Shown: positions 31,938 to 46,107, counted from the stretch's first letter. The stretch: DNA of 64,000 bases from Embiotoca jacksoni (GCA_022577435.1 JAKOON010000008.1:640001-704000); one strand, 5' to 3'. Numbers and translations: made by a program. Notes: generated by a model from the sequence alone, not told the origin.

Positions 31938-34566
31938 ATAGGTAAATGTTTAGTATTACTGGAAACACAGACATTTTAAAATGAGCAGAAGTGCATGTCT
32001 TTTCTGCTCTGTTCTATTCTTTTTTATTCACTAGATTGTTAATGCCCATCATGTGCCCCATTTCCAAGTCTATGAATTTGTCATGTTTTACTAGAAGCAA
32101 ATTTTGGCATTGAATTTTCCCCCTTAAGTTCAATATAAATAATACATTTCCATAGTGATGTCATAACTGTAATGTGTCTTTTAGACTTTGTTTTCTGTGT
32201 GTTGTGTTTTCTGTATTTGCAGCGTGTTTCTGTAATATCCTATGTAGTCAAGATTTGCGCACATGCCGAGTCAAGTGAATGAAGATGTTTTCTTAATTCT
32301 CTTGTGTTTTGTCTATTTTCATGTGCTTTTTTTTAGGTTGCAGTTTGATGAGTATTTCTAAGGTTTTGGAAACTTTAAGTTATCAGTTGTCTTGTTTAGG
32401 TTTCTAATCAGGGCTGTACGGGTCAGGCTGATGTTCAAATGTTGAGAAAGTGGAGCTGAGGGATGGAGGGAAAAAAAACATTTTGATCTAACTGACTGTT
32501 GAAATCTCAAAGGAATTAAGCAAAGATAGATAGATGGGTGATGTGCACTCTGTGGGCATATACATTAGAATGTGTGTGTCATTGTCAATTCTTTGATCAG
32601 CAACGCAGATAATTAATTATTTTCTTCTTTGAACGTAGAAATTTGGGTTGTCACTCCGTGCATGTGTGTGTTTTGTTGCTGTGTGCATGTGCGTGGTAAC
32701 AGATGTCCACCCAGTGGCTGCTGGGAAGGCACTTCACATTCTACATGTGTTAAGTGACAGTGATGGACAGCAGGTAGTCCTTTTAATAATTCAATATATT
32801 TTAATCTTCTCGAAGCTCTCGCTTTCTCTATATCTGTCTCACAGTCAGAAGCCAAATAACACTGTTGACAAGGATATGATTACACAAATAGGTATCAAAA
32901 AATAGAATTTCATGTGAAAACAGAGAGGGTATTTGTTTTTCAATGTTTGTCACATAATAAGCTCTATTCTCTGATTTGATTATCAAGAAATCTAACAAAG
33001 AAATAAATACAAACTACGAACATCCGCAGAAAATAAAACGACGCACAACTTTTGTGTATTTACTCCCCTCCTCCCGAATATTTTAAACATCACTCCATTT
33101 TAGAAAAGACCAAACAAAAGACCAAAAAAAATGGTCGTGGCAGAGAATGAGCATGATCCAGCCAGCCACTCAGTCAGTCAGCCAGAGACATTTCCCCAAC
33201 ACCAGGATGCGGGTAAGTGAGCCTCAACTGACCAGAAATGATTTGCCTCTGTCTGTTAGACACGTAATGGAGTCATTTAACTAGTCAAATTAGGAGCCGG
33301 CGAGATGCCGCATGCTTCATTACTGGGTTCCAATGGGCACCGCTCTACATTTACGTCAGAAATGATTTCAGGGCAAATTAATGTTTTTATTGTCCCGTGA
33401 AAATAAAAAGAAATAAAGATTAAAAAATACACCCACATACACGAGACAGGATGACTCGTACACATGTATGTCGACATTCTTGTGCACACATGGCCCTGAG
33501 CTCAAAATGCGATACAACAACACACTCGGCTTGTTTGCACACACTACTCTGTCTATCACACAAGTGTTTATATGCAGATCCACACACATCTGAGAGTCAC
33601 ACATCTAAAAGATCAGCACCATCTAGAGGTCAAAATCAGATATTGTCCTTCCCTCAATAATATATTAAAGCTCCTACGTGTCTCCCGTCTTTGGAAAAAC
33701 ACTGAGAAATGTTTCCCAGATCAGATTTGATGCACAATAAACGATTGTTTCCTTAAAGTCATTTATTAACAAAGAGGGCATTTTGTTGCCACAAGTGTGC
33801 AGCCTGTGGATTATAAGTAGAGCTTAACTTTTGAGGAACAAACAACATTTTTTTTGGAGGCAAGAACTCATTCAGTACTGGTTGGGAAATTCATTTGAAG
33901 GATAAATCTTTGCCCCTGATCGGCAGATAGTTAGCAGTGCTGATGCTGTGAGTGACAGCTATTTAGCCTGGCTTCATCTGGCACTCCCTCCCTTGACCTG
34001 TAAATTAGAACCAGGTGATGACAGAAAAAGGAAATAGAATAGATCCACTGGGGAGAGATCAAAGACTGAATATGTGTGTGTGCGGGAGAGGAATGGTGGC
34101 AACGGGGCTCTACATGCAGATCTGTTTCTTGTCGACAGGGAGGTCTGACAACTGGGATTATTGATGAGAGGCAGAACCCTGTTAGACTGTGAGCACAGCA
34201 CACACCTCTGGGATTTGCAGTCCTCGTGGTGTGTACATGTCCTGACAGTCTTGCAGGCCACCGACTCTCATCAGCTCAAACCAAATGAAGTACATGCTGA
34301 TTTTCAACCGGCAACTTTTCCCCAACCTTCAAACTTCACTCAGATTTCAGTTTCAGTGCAGACTGGGCGTTGCCTTCAATGGTCACAACAAGACCAGGTT
34401 CACTCAGTGCTCTTTCCTGTGGCAGATTTTTAGGCTTCCCACAGCTGCTTGTATTTGTGTTATCATAGATTACAGCTGCATTGTTTGAAGTTGACTGACA
34501 GCCAGTGATATTTACTGTATGCTCACGCACGAGTGTGTATTTGGATTCCTTTGTTTTTGATGAGGA

Positions 34567-34568
<2 letters not shown>

Positions 34569-34657
<89 letters not shown>

Positions 34658-34666
34658 AACACACAA
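34569..34666. repeat. (CA)n microsatellite
   Basis: About 80 bases of pure CA with a GCGC start and an interrupted GCACACAAACACACA end. Confidence 0.97.
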
Positions 34667-35620
34667 AGATGCACCGGTGTAATCATGCTACACACATACC
34701 GAGCTTTGCAGAAGCACAAACACACAGACACACACTCCCTGTCAGATGCTGTTGTTCTTGACATTCTGTCGATATCATTGTGTCCAAAAGCATCGGTGTG
34801 TTTCATGGGGCTCTTGACTGACGCTGGCCGCCACTCTTTGATGCACACGCACACACTTTGTTCCAGGACCAATGCAACTATCGCGCTGTCTCTCTTGCTC
34901 TTTCACTGTGTTTCTATCCCTCTTACTTGTTGTCCTCTTTTAGACTTCATCGCTGTCCCTCTGCGATAACCGGCAGCCCAGACAGATATGTTTCATACGC
35001 AGAAGGATAGACATGTCATCGTTTAAGAACATGTATTTGGTATAAATAAGAATATACTGTGTTGTAGTCCACCAGTGATATTTGTATCTCTAAATCCTGG
35101 CACTGTTTCTAAATGACCTTAAGATATCTGGCATTTATGTACTGCAATTTATTATTATTTGTCCATGACACCAGTTCATCTGTGATAAACTGATAAATAA
35201 CAGTGAGAAGTAAAAGTGAAAAAAGCAGGTGCATGTATGATGTGCAAGTATTTATATTTGAGCATTAAGAAAGAATTGTCTCAATATATTTTGCATTCGT
35301 TTGAATGAGAAACGTACCGATTGATTTCTTCATCCATCTTTGGTCAAGCGGGCCGTGTCCGTCCGCAGCCTCCCTCTCCCCGCCTTATTGAATAAACACA
35401 GACGTTTTATAGACATTGGCCTTGATGCTGCAATATTGTTTTTGACTCTCTCTGTTACGTATTGATCACTGGCTCGCTTGTTTATCGGGGTGAATTCTTA
35501 TGGATGAATACGTGCACACACACTTTCTCACACATATGAATATACACTATAGGAACGTATACTTGTGGCCTTTCATTTAAATAAGTCATCATTGTTGCTG
35601 TCACATTGCAGTGAAGGATT

Positions 35621-35731
<111 letters not shown>

Positions 35732-36479
35732 TTTGGGGGTGTGTGTGGGGGGGGGGATTCAAACATTGATATCTGACTACTGATTCCTTGTCATTTTATT
35801 ATTACCCGTCCACTCTACATGGAAGTACCGCTTTGTTGTTGCATGTTTTTGTGCGTAGTTGAACTACTCAGGCAATGACTCCATCGCTAATTATAGCTTT
35901 CCACTTGAGCGGTGACACAGAGACATGAGCCCTTGTGTTAACTTCTCTGGAACTCAACAAGTGTTGTGGTTTTCAGATATGCTCATTTCTGCATTGTGCT
36001 CAACATTGTAATTTCACTGTTTCATTCATTTGGAAATGCACGAACCTATTTGTTAGTATGACACTGAACACTTTTAAAAACATTGCAAAATGTAGTTATA
36101 TGTACTTTGGTGTATTGGCAAAATTCTGAGTTTAAAATTTCCATTCATGCAGGATATGCGATATGGGTACCAGAACATCACGGTTACTACCTTAATGTGT
36201 TAAACGAGGCATGGGGTTAAGTGGTGATTTTGTTGAAAAACGAAAGAAAAAAAAAACTCATTCTTAGTTCGATTGTCAGAGACATGATACTCAAATGCAT
36301 TTTTAAAATGATGAATAAATGTAATTTACAATAAATGTATCATATATATATATATATTATTTAACGTTACACACATTATAGCAATGACATTCAGACTGAA
36401 CATTTTTTTCAGTAATTATAAACATGTATATAAAGCGGGTAAAATGTCCTTTCTATACTGATTTCTGCTTTATATATTT

Positions 36480-36970
36480 CCATACCAGTAAGTAAAGTAG
36501 TTTTACAGGAGATCTGAAAAGGAACGAGTAAACATACGAGTAACTATCACTTTAATAAATACAATATAGTAAAAAGTAGAAGATTTATCTCAAAAATATA
36601 TTGGAGTACAAGTACAGCTAGCTGGAATGGAAATACTTGAGTCCATTACAAGTATTTCAAAATGGAACTTAAATAAAGTAGAACTGCCTGATTCTGTCTG
36701 AGGTTTCTTCCTGTTAAAAGGAAGTTTTTCCTTCCCTCTGTCGGAGGATTTTCTCACTTAAAGGGGAGTTTTTTTTTTCTCCTAGCCTATGTGGATATTG
36801 TTCAATTGTAGGGTTCCTTTGTATAATATTGTAAAGGTTTGTTGTAAAGAATTTACTGTGTTAAGTGCCTTGAAATAACCTTTGTTGTGATTTTTCTGCA
36901 TATAAATAAAATTGTATTGAATCGAAATAAAATAGGGAAAATCTACTTATTTACTTTTCACCACTGTTCC
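36480..36970. repeat. dispersed AGTA/ACTT repeat split by a LINE-like tail
   Basis: The words at 36590-36680 (TGGAGTACAAGTAC, GGAAATACTTGAG, ACAAGTATTTCAAAAT, ACTTAAATAAAGTA) and at 36945-36966 (CTACTTATTTACTTTTCACCACTG) look like two halves of one fish repeat that normally runs on without a break. The sequence between them is a different element (36681-36927), so this is a nested insertion. Confidence 0.6.
36681..36927 (+). repeat. 3' tail of a teleost non-LTR retrotransposon
   Basis: Contains TCTGTCTGAGGTTTCTTCCT, GGAAGTTTTTCCTTCCCTCT, GTTAAGTGCCTTGAAATAAC and the end TATAAATAAAATTGTATTGA, in that order. This is the signature of a very common fish LINE 3' end with a tail of short AT-rich repeats (GAATT-like). 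Only about 250 bases remain, as expected for 5'-truncated retroposition. The family (RTE/Expander-like or L2/Maui-like) is uncertain. Confidence 0.65.
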
Positions 36971-37869
36971 TTTCCCCTATACCCTGTTGCTTCATTTAAC
37001 AGTGCCAATACTTCCGTCCTCCCTCCTTTGTCTTATCTTTTGGGACATTTTAATTGTTTTGCTTAGTACTACTATATCTGCTTAACAGAAACTCTGCGTC
37101 AGTTTGCACAGGAAGAAGCCCTTTATACCTATGTTGTGTTCTAAAGAAAGCTTGGCAAACAGTTTTATCCGCCATATAGGTGCCTGTAAAGCTGCCAGTT
37201 ATCTTAATTGGTTGTTTGTTGTAACTCCACTAAAGTCTACAAATGAAGGTGGTGCTGATTTATTTACGTCCACAATACTGAGTACAGTAAATTCAATCAG
37301 TTTGCTTTAATTATTGCAAGTCGATATAGGACCACCATCCTAACCAAAGAACCTTTGAAGATCCCTGTTTTTTGAGGGTGTAGCAGTAGCTGAATACATA
37401 GTTGAGTCCGAGCACTGATCGAGGCCTGGCTCGATTGTCTGCTCTGTCCAGAAGGCATCTCCGCAGGACGTTAGACGGCTCAGCATTCTGGGATAGCTGC
37501 CCAGGGGTCCCGGATGACCTCAAGAGTTAAAAGCAAGCAGCGGGAGAGATAGACGAAGGCATGGAGGAAGCATGGAAACTGACAGAGAGACAGAGAATGG
37601 AGGGATGGAGGTATGTGGATGAAGGCAGGGAGGGGGAAGGAGATGGGAGAGAGATGGAGAATTGGTAGTGTTTAAGAGGCAGAGAGAGAGAAATTGGAGA
37701 AAGGGTGAAAAAGACATTGAGAAAAAGACTCAAGAATGAGTTAAAATGTGTACGTTAAGATAAAGTACAGAAAGGCATGATAAGATTTACTGGACTCATA
37801 GAGACAGATAGATGGAAAAGGTAATGGGTATGTAACAGTAAAGAAAGTATTACCCTTGTATACCTTTAT

Positions 37870-39222
37870 TGGTTGATGCCCTTTGCTCCACTGAAGGGAA
37901 ATTGTAATGCTTCAGTCATCCAGTGCTCTGAGCTTCGTGGCTGTCTGTTTGTCCTTTTCCTGTTTGAACATGACAATGCGCCAGTACACAAAGTGACGTA
38001 AGAAAAGAAATGGTATTCCACGTTTAGAGTTGGAGGAACTGCAGAGAGCCATTTCATCAAGCTTATCCCCCAGCCTTGGGATGTTGTACGATGTGTTGTC
38101 TGTCCACGTCATATTTGACCAAGTCAGAGGTGATTTTACACGTCTTTTCAGATAACCGGTATAAATCTCAGATAGTGTTGTTAATTAGTTTGGTTAATTA
38201 GTTTGGTGATGTTAACTGAGCGGAAGGAAGGTGTACCGCAATATTAACCATGTCCCAGTTCTTGTGCAATATGGGAAGGAAGAAAGTTTCTTCTGAAGAT
38301 AAAAAAAAAAAAGCACTAAATAGTTCACTGTTTTGCAAACGGCATGGAAACCATTGATATTTTGTGGACTGAAAAGAGACCATTGAACTGTGAAAAGAAT
38401 GTGAGTGATTCAGAGCACAGATGATTTGGTCAGAAAATGGCCTGTGAGAGAAAGTTTCCATAAGACAAATCAATAGTGAGTTAGGGTTATGGAAGGCAGC
38501 TATATAAAAGTCAGTGTTGAGCACCAATGAGGTATTTAAAACAGCTAGAGTTCCAAAAATGTCTTACTGCAGGAGCCTGGCTGTTTTGCAAAAAGCTGCT
38601 TTGGTTATCGCTAACAAATGCTCATAAAGAACACCTCAGAAATACATTCTTAACCAAGACCATGCTACAGGGGAGTGTGCAGAAGGATGGACTTCTGGAT
38701 GGCTCGGGAATGACCACCTCGTTCCAACAAGACGGTGACTTCAATGTGGCCGAGTGATCTTCTAGTCTGAAATGTTAGGCGATGAGATGATAGATCTCTT
38801 TAAGGTTCCTGAGGGTGTCCACAAGATATGTGGAGTTCCATTCCCTTCCATAGTATAAAAAGATGAATCGTGTCTTCCAGAGTAACACCACCTCTGCAGG
38901 AGATTCATAGCATTCCTGGCACTCATGGTTTTGCACATTCAAAAGCCTACAGATGTAGTTGTATAGAACAATTGAGAAAGAAGTTTCAACCATTCTTGTT
39001 CTGGGCTATAGCTGTGGGGAGCGTAATTTCAAAGTAACAGAATTTGTGAGAAGTCAAGAAGGAAGAAGGTTTCAGACGCTGTTTAACCTTCTGACAAGCA
39101 CTCCTGTTGAACTCTAAGAGGTGAGGGATGATATAGCAGCTTATTAAAGAATATGGTTTGGGATGAGATGTTCAATAATGACATTTAGGTGTAACATGCT
39201 CACATAGTTCTGTACAGTGTAA
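37870..39222 (+). pseudogene. split Tc1-like transposon relic
   Basis: Two separated parts of one Tc1/mariner-type element are visible on the + strand. At 37870-38060 the DNA matches the middle of a fish Tc1-like transposase: the segment giving LFEHDNAPVHK is the catalytic-Asp region (family form Q-H-D-x-A-P-V-H-K), then a VEELQ-like motif follows, with indels and stops. At about 39125-39222 the sequence resembles the end of the gene and the 3' terminal inverted repeat of the same family (TATAGCAGC, TGGGATGAGATGTTCAATAA, TAGTTCTGTACAGTGTA). About 1 kb of unrelated DNA lies between, where only about 250 bases are expected, so something was inserted. The 5' half is not recognisable. It cannot encode a working protein. 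Confidence 0.65.
38179..38204. repeat. 13-bp tandem duplication GTTAATTAGTTTG
   Basis: Two head-to-tail copies, each holding a TTAATTAG homeodomain-type core. It lies within the foreign segment of the Tc1-like relic. Confidence 0.85.
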
Positions 39223-42200
39223 AAAGAGTCAAAACCAACCTTTTGTCTCCTTTACAATTGGCAAAGGAAGAAACATAAAAAGCAGAAGCCAAAAATAGGA
39301 TAGAATGGGAGAAGTGATGTAAGATGAATGAGGGAAGCAGAGGGTTATAAGACAGACTTAGCAGACGGTGTTGTGTATGTGTGCGCACAAAAGAAGGAGG
39401 AAAGAATTGAGAATGTCGTCCCTCAGACGGACCTGGTGAGCGACATGTCAGATCTTTCATTCCCCTCATTGGCTTCCCGGTGCTCTTTCCCACAGTCCTC
39501 TTCTCCTTGGCCTGATAATGACGCTTAAGAAGGTAATGGTGTAAATGAAAGCTCCTCCACCCTCCTCCCCCTTCTCCTCCCCCTTCTATCTATATGTCTC
39601 TCTACCTCGCTCTCTCTGGGGAACAAAGAGGCCTTATTATACCTCCCTGTCAGCGTCGCTCTGCGTCTCACCACTGTACAATCACTGTTTTCAGTAGCAC
39701 TACCAGCATGGGGTAAATGGGGAGAGAGACTGAAAGAGTGGGCGAGACAGGTAGAGAGAGAACGTGAGGGTCCTCTCCAGTGCCAGTATTCAACACTAGT
39801 TATCTAGAAGTGCTTTTTTAGTTTGAAGCGCACTGTTCATTTGTGGAGAATGTCTTTGTGGGGAGCTTTTCTTTTTCTTAAAGCGTTAACAGGCAGTGTA
39901 ATTTATTTGAGGCACTCGTTCACATGACACACATAGGAAAGCACATACACACTCCTTAAGTCTAGAGATATCTTCTTATTGGGGAATCTTTCAATAAATC
40001 AATGTGACTTTAAACACATTTCCCAGGCGACGCGGCTGACCTGATAAGAAGTGAACTAATCTCTTTTGAGGCTGCCGGGAGAGCTTTGAACCAAATCTAC
40101 TGTGCATCTATCACCAAGGTTATTTGTCAATGGCTGCTAATCCCAGGTAAATTTCCCTGGTTTTATATCAGGGTTCTCATGTCTGAAGTTTCTCGGCCTT
40201 GGGAAAATACGAGAGCAGGCTTACAGAAAGAAGGGGAACAAAAGAAATGTTATGGATATCAACAGAAAAACAATGGTTCAGGGAGGGAGAGGGGAAAGGA
40301 GGCACACAGAGAGAATGTTTATTAATTATTCTTTACACGTCAGAATCAGAAGTGGACTGCAATGCATTTATCTTTATCAAAACATTTATTCTAATGCTGA
40401 TAGAAGATCAATCATCCTTTTCAACTGGCCCCTCAGTCTTTTTCTCACAGTCAATGCACCTCTACCAAATGGTCCGAGAAAATGTTAATTTACAGCAAAA
40501 GTACACATTCACCAATCACACACAGATGCTTAACATTAATGGACAAGAGCATGATGTCATCGGTTTTTTTAAGAATGATTATGTTCTTATTGTTTTCTAA
40601 AACTCCTCACCGGATGTGTATTTCAGATCCACTTCAATACACACCCTGTAAATTAGAGCAAAGTTCAACAGTGCCCACAGCTTAAACTGTTCAATTTCAG
40701 TGTGTTGAATAATTATCACCAATATCATAAGTATCACCTGGGATTTACCTGATTATCACTGTCACTACAAAATATCCATGAAAATTAAACTGACAAATTT
40801 CAACAAATATAATTTCTTAATCAGAGAATTTTAATTTCTATGGTAATATCAGTTTTTGTTGAAAAAAAATCTTAGTAACACCTGATCTGAGTTTTTGTTT
40901 TATGCAAATAATATTTAATTCACTTACACCGTAATATTCAGCAAACAGGTTCAGACTATACTAAATCCATCCCAAATGTAATTACATATAAAACTCTACA
41001 GATTTTCCCGGCTGCTAAAATGAGCCTGAAAAGATCTGCTTCTAAAAAAAAACCTGTGGGGCATCTGGATTTTTTGAGGCCTATCACACTTTGATCGAGC
41101 ACTAGACATGTCTCAATTTAAATGAATAGGACCAGATGTCACAACTCAAAATATACTCTACCAAAGGGTGTAGAAGACAATGAATGGGTCAATACATATT
41201 AAGTACTATATTCTCATAACATTTTAATGTGATCTGCTCTGTCTGCAAACTCAGAGCAGAGATCCAGGAAGCCAGGCTTTGGTTCTATCTGTGTAACCAA
41301 TTAGCACATTGTAACCAATGTTTGGCTCACACTGTGTAGAAAATAAAAAGTTTCACTTCTGCCTATTACACATCTTCCCACCACACACACTGTGTGGTAA
41401 TAGATAATTGATCAGACACATTATTGAAAATGGGAAGTTTCTGTCTTTACTATTTCTTATCCGGCACGACCTCATATGGAAAGAAACTTTTTTCTCTTCA
41501 TCATGTAACCTCCCCCTTCTTTTTTCCTTTTTTTCTTTCCGTCCCTTGAAGTCCCCCCATGTGTGCAGAGGATCATGGAAAATCTCTTGCCATATCTGTC
41601 ATCTGTCACGCTCTCTGATGAACAGTTTTGATCTTTTACTCTTCTGTTTATGGTCGTTGTCAAGCAAAAAGAGTCGTAGCCGTAAGTGCTTACACCAGCG
41701 TGTAAATAGTTTGACGTGTGGCTCTGTAACAAAGTTGTAGGAGTAAATAAGGAACCCAACAACCACGCAGAATTGCAATTAAGTTGTATGCCTGCATTAT
41801 GAAATGTTTGGAACAGCATGATTTCTGTTCACTCTTTTGACTCTTGATATGAAAAGTGTGTGTTTCTTTGTTCCAGAAAGACTCCTTGGCCGTGATAGAA
41901 CAAAGAGTAAATGCAGTGTATTATGGATAGCACTCATGCATACACACTGCACAGTGCTATAGTGGAAAAAATATGTGGACTATAGTGCGATTGCGGCTCA
42001 GTTCTTCTCTTGTAAGGTCATCAAATTTGTCATTTGAGAACATGTTTCCCTCCTATTTAGCTGTTTATTCACCCATAAATACCAATAGTATTATAAAGTG
42101 TATTTTTCAGTTGAAATATTTTTGATGTCTGGAACATAAAAATCTTTTTTTTTTTCAGCCTGACAGTATCGGCCATACACACTTTAAGATTTCCACCAGG

Positions 42201-43138
42201 ATTTAAAATCATCTATATCTTATATATGTTTGCACGTCATATGTTTGTAATGACAGTATGGGCCACTGGTGCGCTGCTGCTTGTGAAGAGTTTTTAAATG
42301 TATATTTTCTTTTCAGAATACAAAATTCAAACGAATATGCTGACATGTTGAAGGGATTCCCATATCTCTAGTGCAGATTTTCAAGAATTAGTTGTGGTAT
42401 CTGTAAAATAATATTTTTACTCTCATTGAGGCCTTCAGTGGCTAAATGAAGTTACATAAAATGAGGATTGCAGTGCAAGGAAATCATGTTTTCTGTTTTT
42501 TCAAAGTATATCTCTTTTTTTATTACAATAGAAGTTGAGCATTAATACACATTTCGCAGAACCTTTAAGTAGAGATAAAGACATTTGCTGCTTCGAAAAC
42601 AAGTTAGTAAAAGTCATCAGGACTCCAATGCTCCAACACATTTTTTATGTTTCTTAATTTTTCTTAAAAAAAAAACTACTTATAACTTTGAATTTGATTG
42701 CAAATGTATAAATGGCACAAGATGCAATTCTGAAAGTTGTTAAGTCTCAAAGGATTCCAATAAATCTTTGTGACAGACGATAGACCAAGTGGTGTTTCAC
42801 AAGCATTTCCACAATGGTGAGAAGTCTTCCAACTCTTGTTGGAATTTTGTATCTTTTCAGCATCAAATTGTAAACATAAAAAGTGTGTTTTCTGTTTAAC
42901 ATTAACAGATTCAGACCACAAAATAGTGTATTTAAAGCTGGCCTCCAAAAACCCATCAGTTGAACTTAAGTTTGTGGTAATTCCGACAGCTCAGAGACAA
43001 ATCTGTATTACCGTCCAGGACTTAAGACAGAGGGAAGACCTCAGAGGAAATGACAGAGAGTGAGAAACGCAGAAAAAGAGAAATGGAGAGAGTGTAAGCG
43101 ATTCGGGAAGAAGGCAAAGACAAGGGAGAAGAGAGGGG

Positions 43139-43179
43139 GTGTTGGGTAGGGGTGTGGGAGTGGGGTGGGGGTGGGGGGT
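43139..43179 (+). other. G-quadruplex-capable G-run cluster
   Basis: Successive runs of three to six G (GGGG, GGG, GGGG, GGGGG, GGGGGG) separated by one to three bases on the transcribed-sense strand. This is a strong quadruplex pattern in both DNA and pre-mRNA. Confidence 0.65.
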
Positions 43180-46107
43180 GATCTTGGAAAGGTTTCGTAT
43201 ATCATAATTATCCCGTTAAGTAACGGCAGAGCGGCCTCCCCGGGGGAATTTGTCTTAAATGGAAGATTTGCAAGGAGAACGGGTCAGAGAGAGAGAGAGA
43301 GAAAGAAAAACGGCTTCCAGTCGGCAGGAAATCCTGTTTACATTTACATAATCATATCAACACTCACTCCTTCTTCTTCATCGTGTCTTTCTTATGGCTG
43401 CCTTTTCAACAAAAAAAACAAAAAAAAAACAGGAAGAAACAGATGAGGGAGGGCTTCAGGCTGCTGCTTGTCGGTGTTTGTTGTTTCTCTTTTTTATTTT
43501 TTGCTTGCTCTTATTTTCTTAAAAGTGCTGCCAGTGTTGGCAAGAATGCCTCTCTTTTTTAAAATCTCTTGCCAGCACATCCAACCTCTTCTCAACGTCT
43601 CTGTCTTTGCGCCTCATAATGTTCTCTGAGTGGGATTTCGCAGACCTTTTGGCCTCTCTCCCTTGTTTGGCATGTTTAAAAAGATATCATAAATAAGGCA
43701 TGGCATGCCCGGCTGTGTGAGACTTAATTGAGATCTGCTAAAAGCAGCAAGCAGATGTTTGTAACAGCAAATGTTGAATCATCAGAGACTCCTGAAAGCC
43801 TGTGAAACCATGTTAAAAAGAAGTCAGGTGATCTACATTTTTCATATTCATCGCGTTCTCTCCTTTTTTTCTCTCCTTACATGAAGGAAAACTGAAGTGG
43901 TGATGTGAAACTGTGTGTGTGGAGAGTTTATAGGAGAACACAAAAGGGAAACATGAAACATACGGGGTATTAGCAATGCTAAACTGTTGTATAGTGTCTT
44001 TATCATAATGTATACGCTGAAATGAAGACAAGGACATGAGAAAGAAAAAAAAGACTGACTTGAAGCTTGACTAAAACCTGGAACGGAAACTGATGGCTGA
44101 CGATAAGGTGATACATGTTGTAAAAAATGATACTGCAGACCATCAAACTGTAAAAAAAACATTTTTTCTTGACTTACCTCTTAATTTATTTTCAAAGTAT
44201 TTTATAATAGTAGTCTACTTTTTTAAAATATATTCAATACCAATTTACATTTAACAATACATTTTCATATACATATTTATGATATCAGTATTGCTGATAT
44301 TATTTGTTACATAATTATATGATTTTAGATTTTTTTTTTTTTATTTTATAAATGAAACCACACATGGATACTGAAAGTAACTCACCTTGTGAGGATGTAA
44401 AGATTAAATACTTCATGAAAAAGCAATCATTAAACAACTGTACTGTGATACATGCAAAGCAGAATCAGGTTTGCGAGATGCCTCCAATAATTTCATATGA
44501 CAAAGCCAATCTTCACAAACAATATAGTAGTAAAGATTGGTGTCTTTTCTGTTAAAAAATCTTGGCAGTTTTGGGTACTTTAACTAGTGATGTTTGGTTG
44601 CATATTATTTCCTGATGTATGATTGAAACAAAAATTGTTTCTTTCATTCTTTGATTTATTTTTTACCTCCAAAGGAGTCGGAATAGGAAAAGGACCATTA
44701 AACTAACCTCTTGCTGGAACTTGAGTAAAAAAAAGAAAAGAAAAGGTTGCAGGGTCTTGACCACCATCTTTGCATTCCCTAAATCGTCCATCTCCCGTCA
44801 GTGTTTCTTATTATTAACCAGTGCTTCTCTGCTGAATCACCTGGCCACAAAGTTTGTGTTTGTCAGTTTGTCAGAGTCACTACACTACACTACACACTAT
44901 GAGCACAAGTGCTAAATCCCTCCTCTACGGTTAGAGGCCACTCGATCAACTAGTAATATAAGAAAAACAAAATAGATTGTTGTTTTGCTTTGTATGTTAA
45001 AGGAGCGAATGCCTAAAAAAATCTGCAGATAATCCAATTATGTACAACCAGTTAGAACGCAGTAAATGTAAAACTTTTAAGGCCTGTAGGGGTTTGGGAA
45101 TCCTGCTCTGCCAGGTTCATAACCCAGGCTTGGTGTAATCCGTATTCATTGAGTCGTTACCTCACAGTTTGCCATCCTTGCCCCTATAACGGTGGAGAGG
45201 CTCCGGTGTTCACACACTCACTGAACTAGAAAAAGTACCCACCTGTGACCTCGCAGGGCACATTATACCTATAGTACAACACTGTGTCTTCTTATTTAGA
45301 TTAAACCTTCACATGCATTTCAGACCAGCTATAATAAATGATAATGAATTATGAAGTGTAATGCTGGACTCAGATCCAAGCTGCTCAGCAAACACTGACA
45401 GTAAAAGGTAATCAAGAACTGTTTCAGCTTCAATTAATCTTGACAGTCTTGCCCTTTGGGTTTTAACATATGGCAAGAGCCTGCACCTTGATATACTAAA
45501 TTGATGCACATGTTAGAGTTGTTCAAAGAGCCCGTACCTCCTCCTCCTTCTTCTTCTCTCCGCCGACTCCAACCACCCAGCCCTCAGAGACCTCTCCATC
45601 CTCACATTCTAAACTGCTGTCATTTATTTTTCTGTAATATTTGGAATCTTGGGAGAACTCCCCACATGTCAGAGGGAACCAGTGATAGGTTCTCTGTGAT
45701 TATAAATGATAACTAAGTTAAGTGTGTTGCTGGGGTGCTTTTACTTTCCTGTCTGCCTGTCATATTAATCTGCCTGCAGAGAGATCTGACTTCTTTTCAT
45801 CTCAGTATCTGCATCTTTTACCTCTCTGTGCTTTGGTCCTGGTCTTTTACTTTTTTTGGCCACTCTACATTAATGCAGTTAATGGAAATATTTCAAATGA
45901 TAACTTTGCACCGAAGCCACTGACAATTGGGATTCAAGGAATAGCTTTCAAAGGTGTAAAAAGCTGAGTCACCAGTATCTACATTTAAAGAAGGCCTTCA
46001 GTTTCATTATTTCAGGTTAAGATTCCTCTTTCTACTCATTCTCTATTTTTCTGTCTGTGTCTGTCTCCGTGAGTGAGTATTACAGACTTTATCAGAGCAA
46101 CGCACTG

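Noticed and set aside
34336..34969. Long frames of 154-178 residues on both strands
   Set aside because: They consist mainly of Thr-His or Cys-Val runs from the (CA)n/(TG)n tract at 34569-34666, with no conserved motif around it.
38775..38993. Minus-strand 72-residue frame with Cys and aromatic residues
   Set aside because: It has no motif I can name and lies within the unrecognised insert in the Tc1-like relic. It is kept only as part of that finding.
42676..42956. Minus-strand 70-90 residue frames possibly from a decayed transposon
   Set aside because: I could not match them to a family or find terminal repeats.
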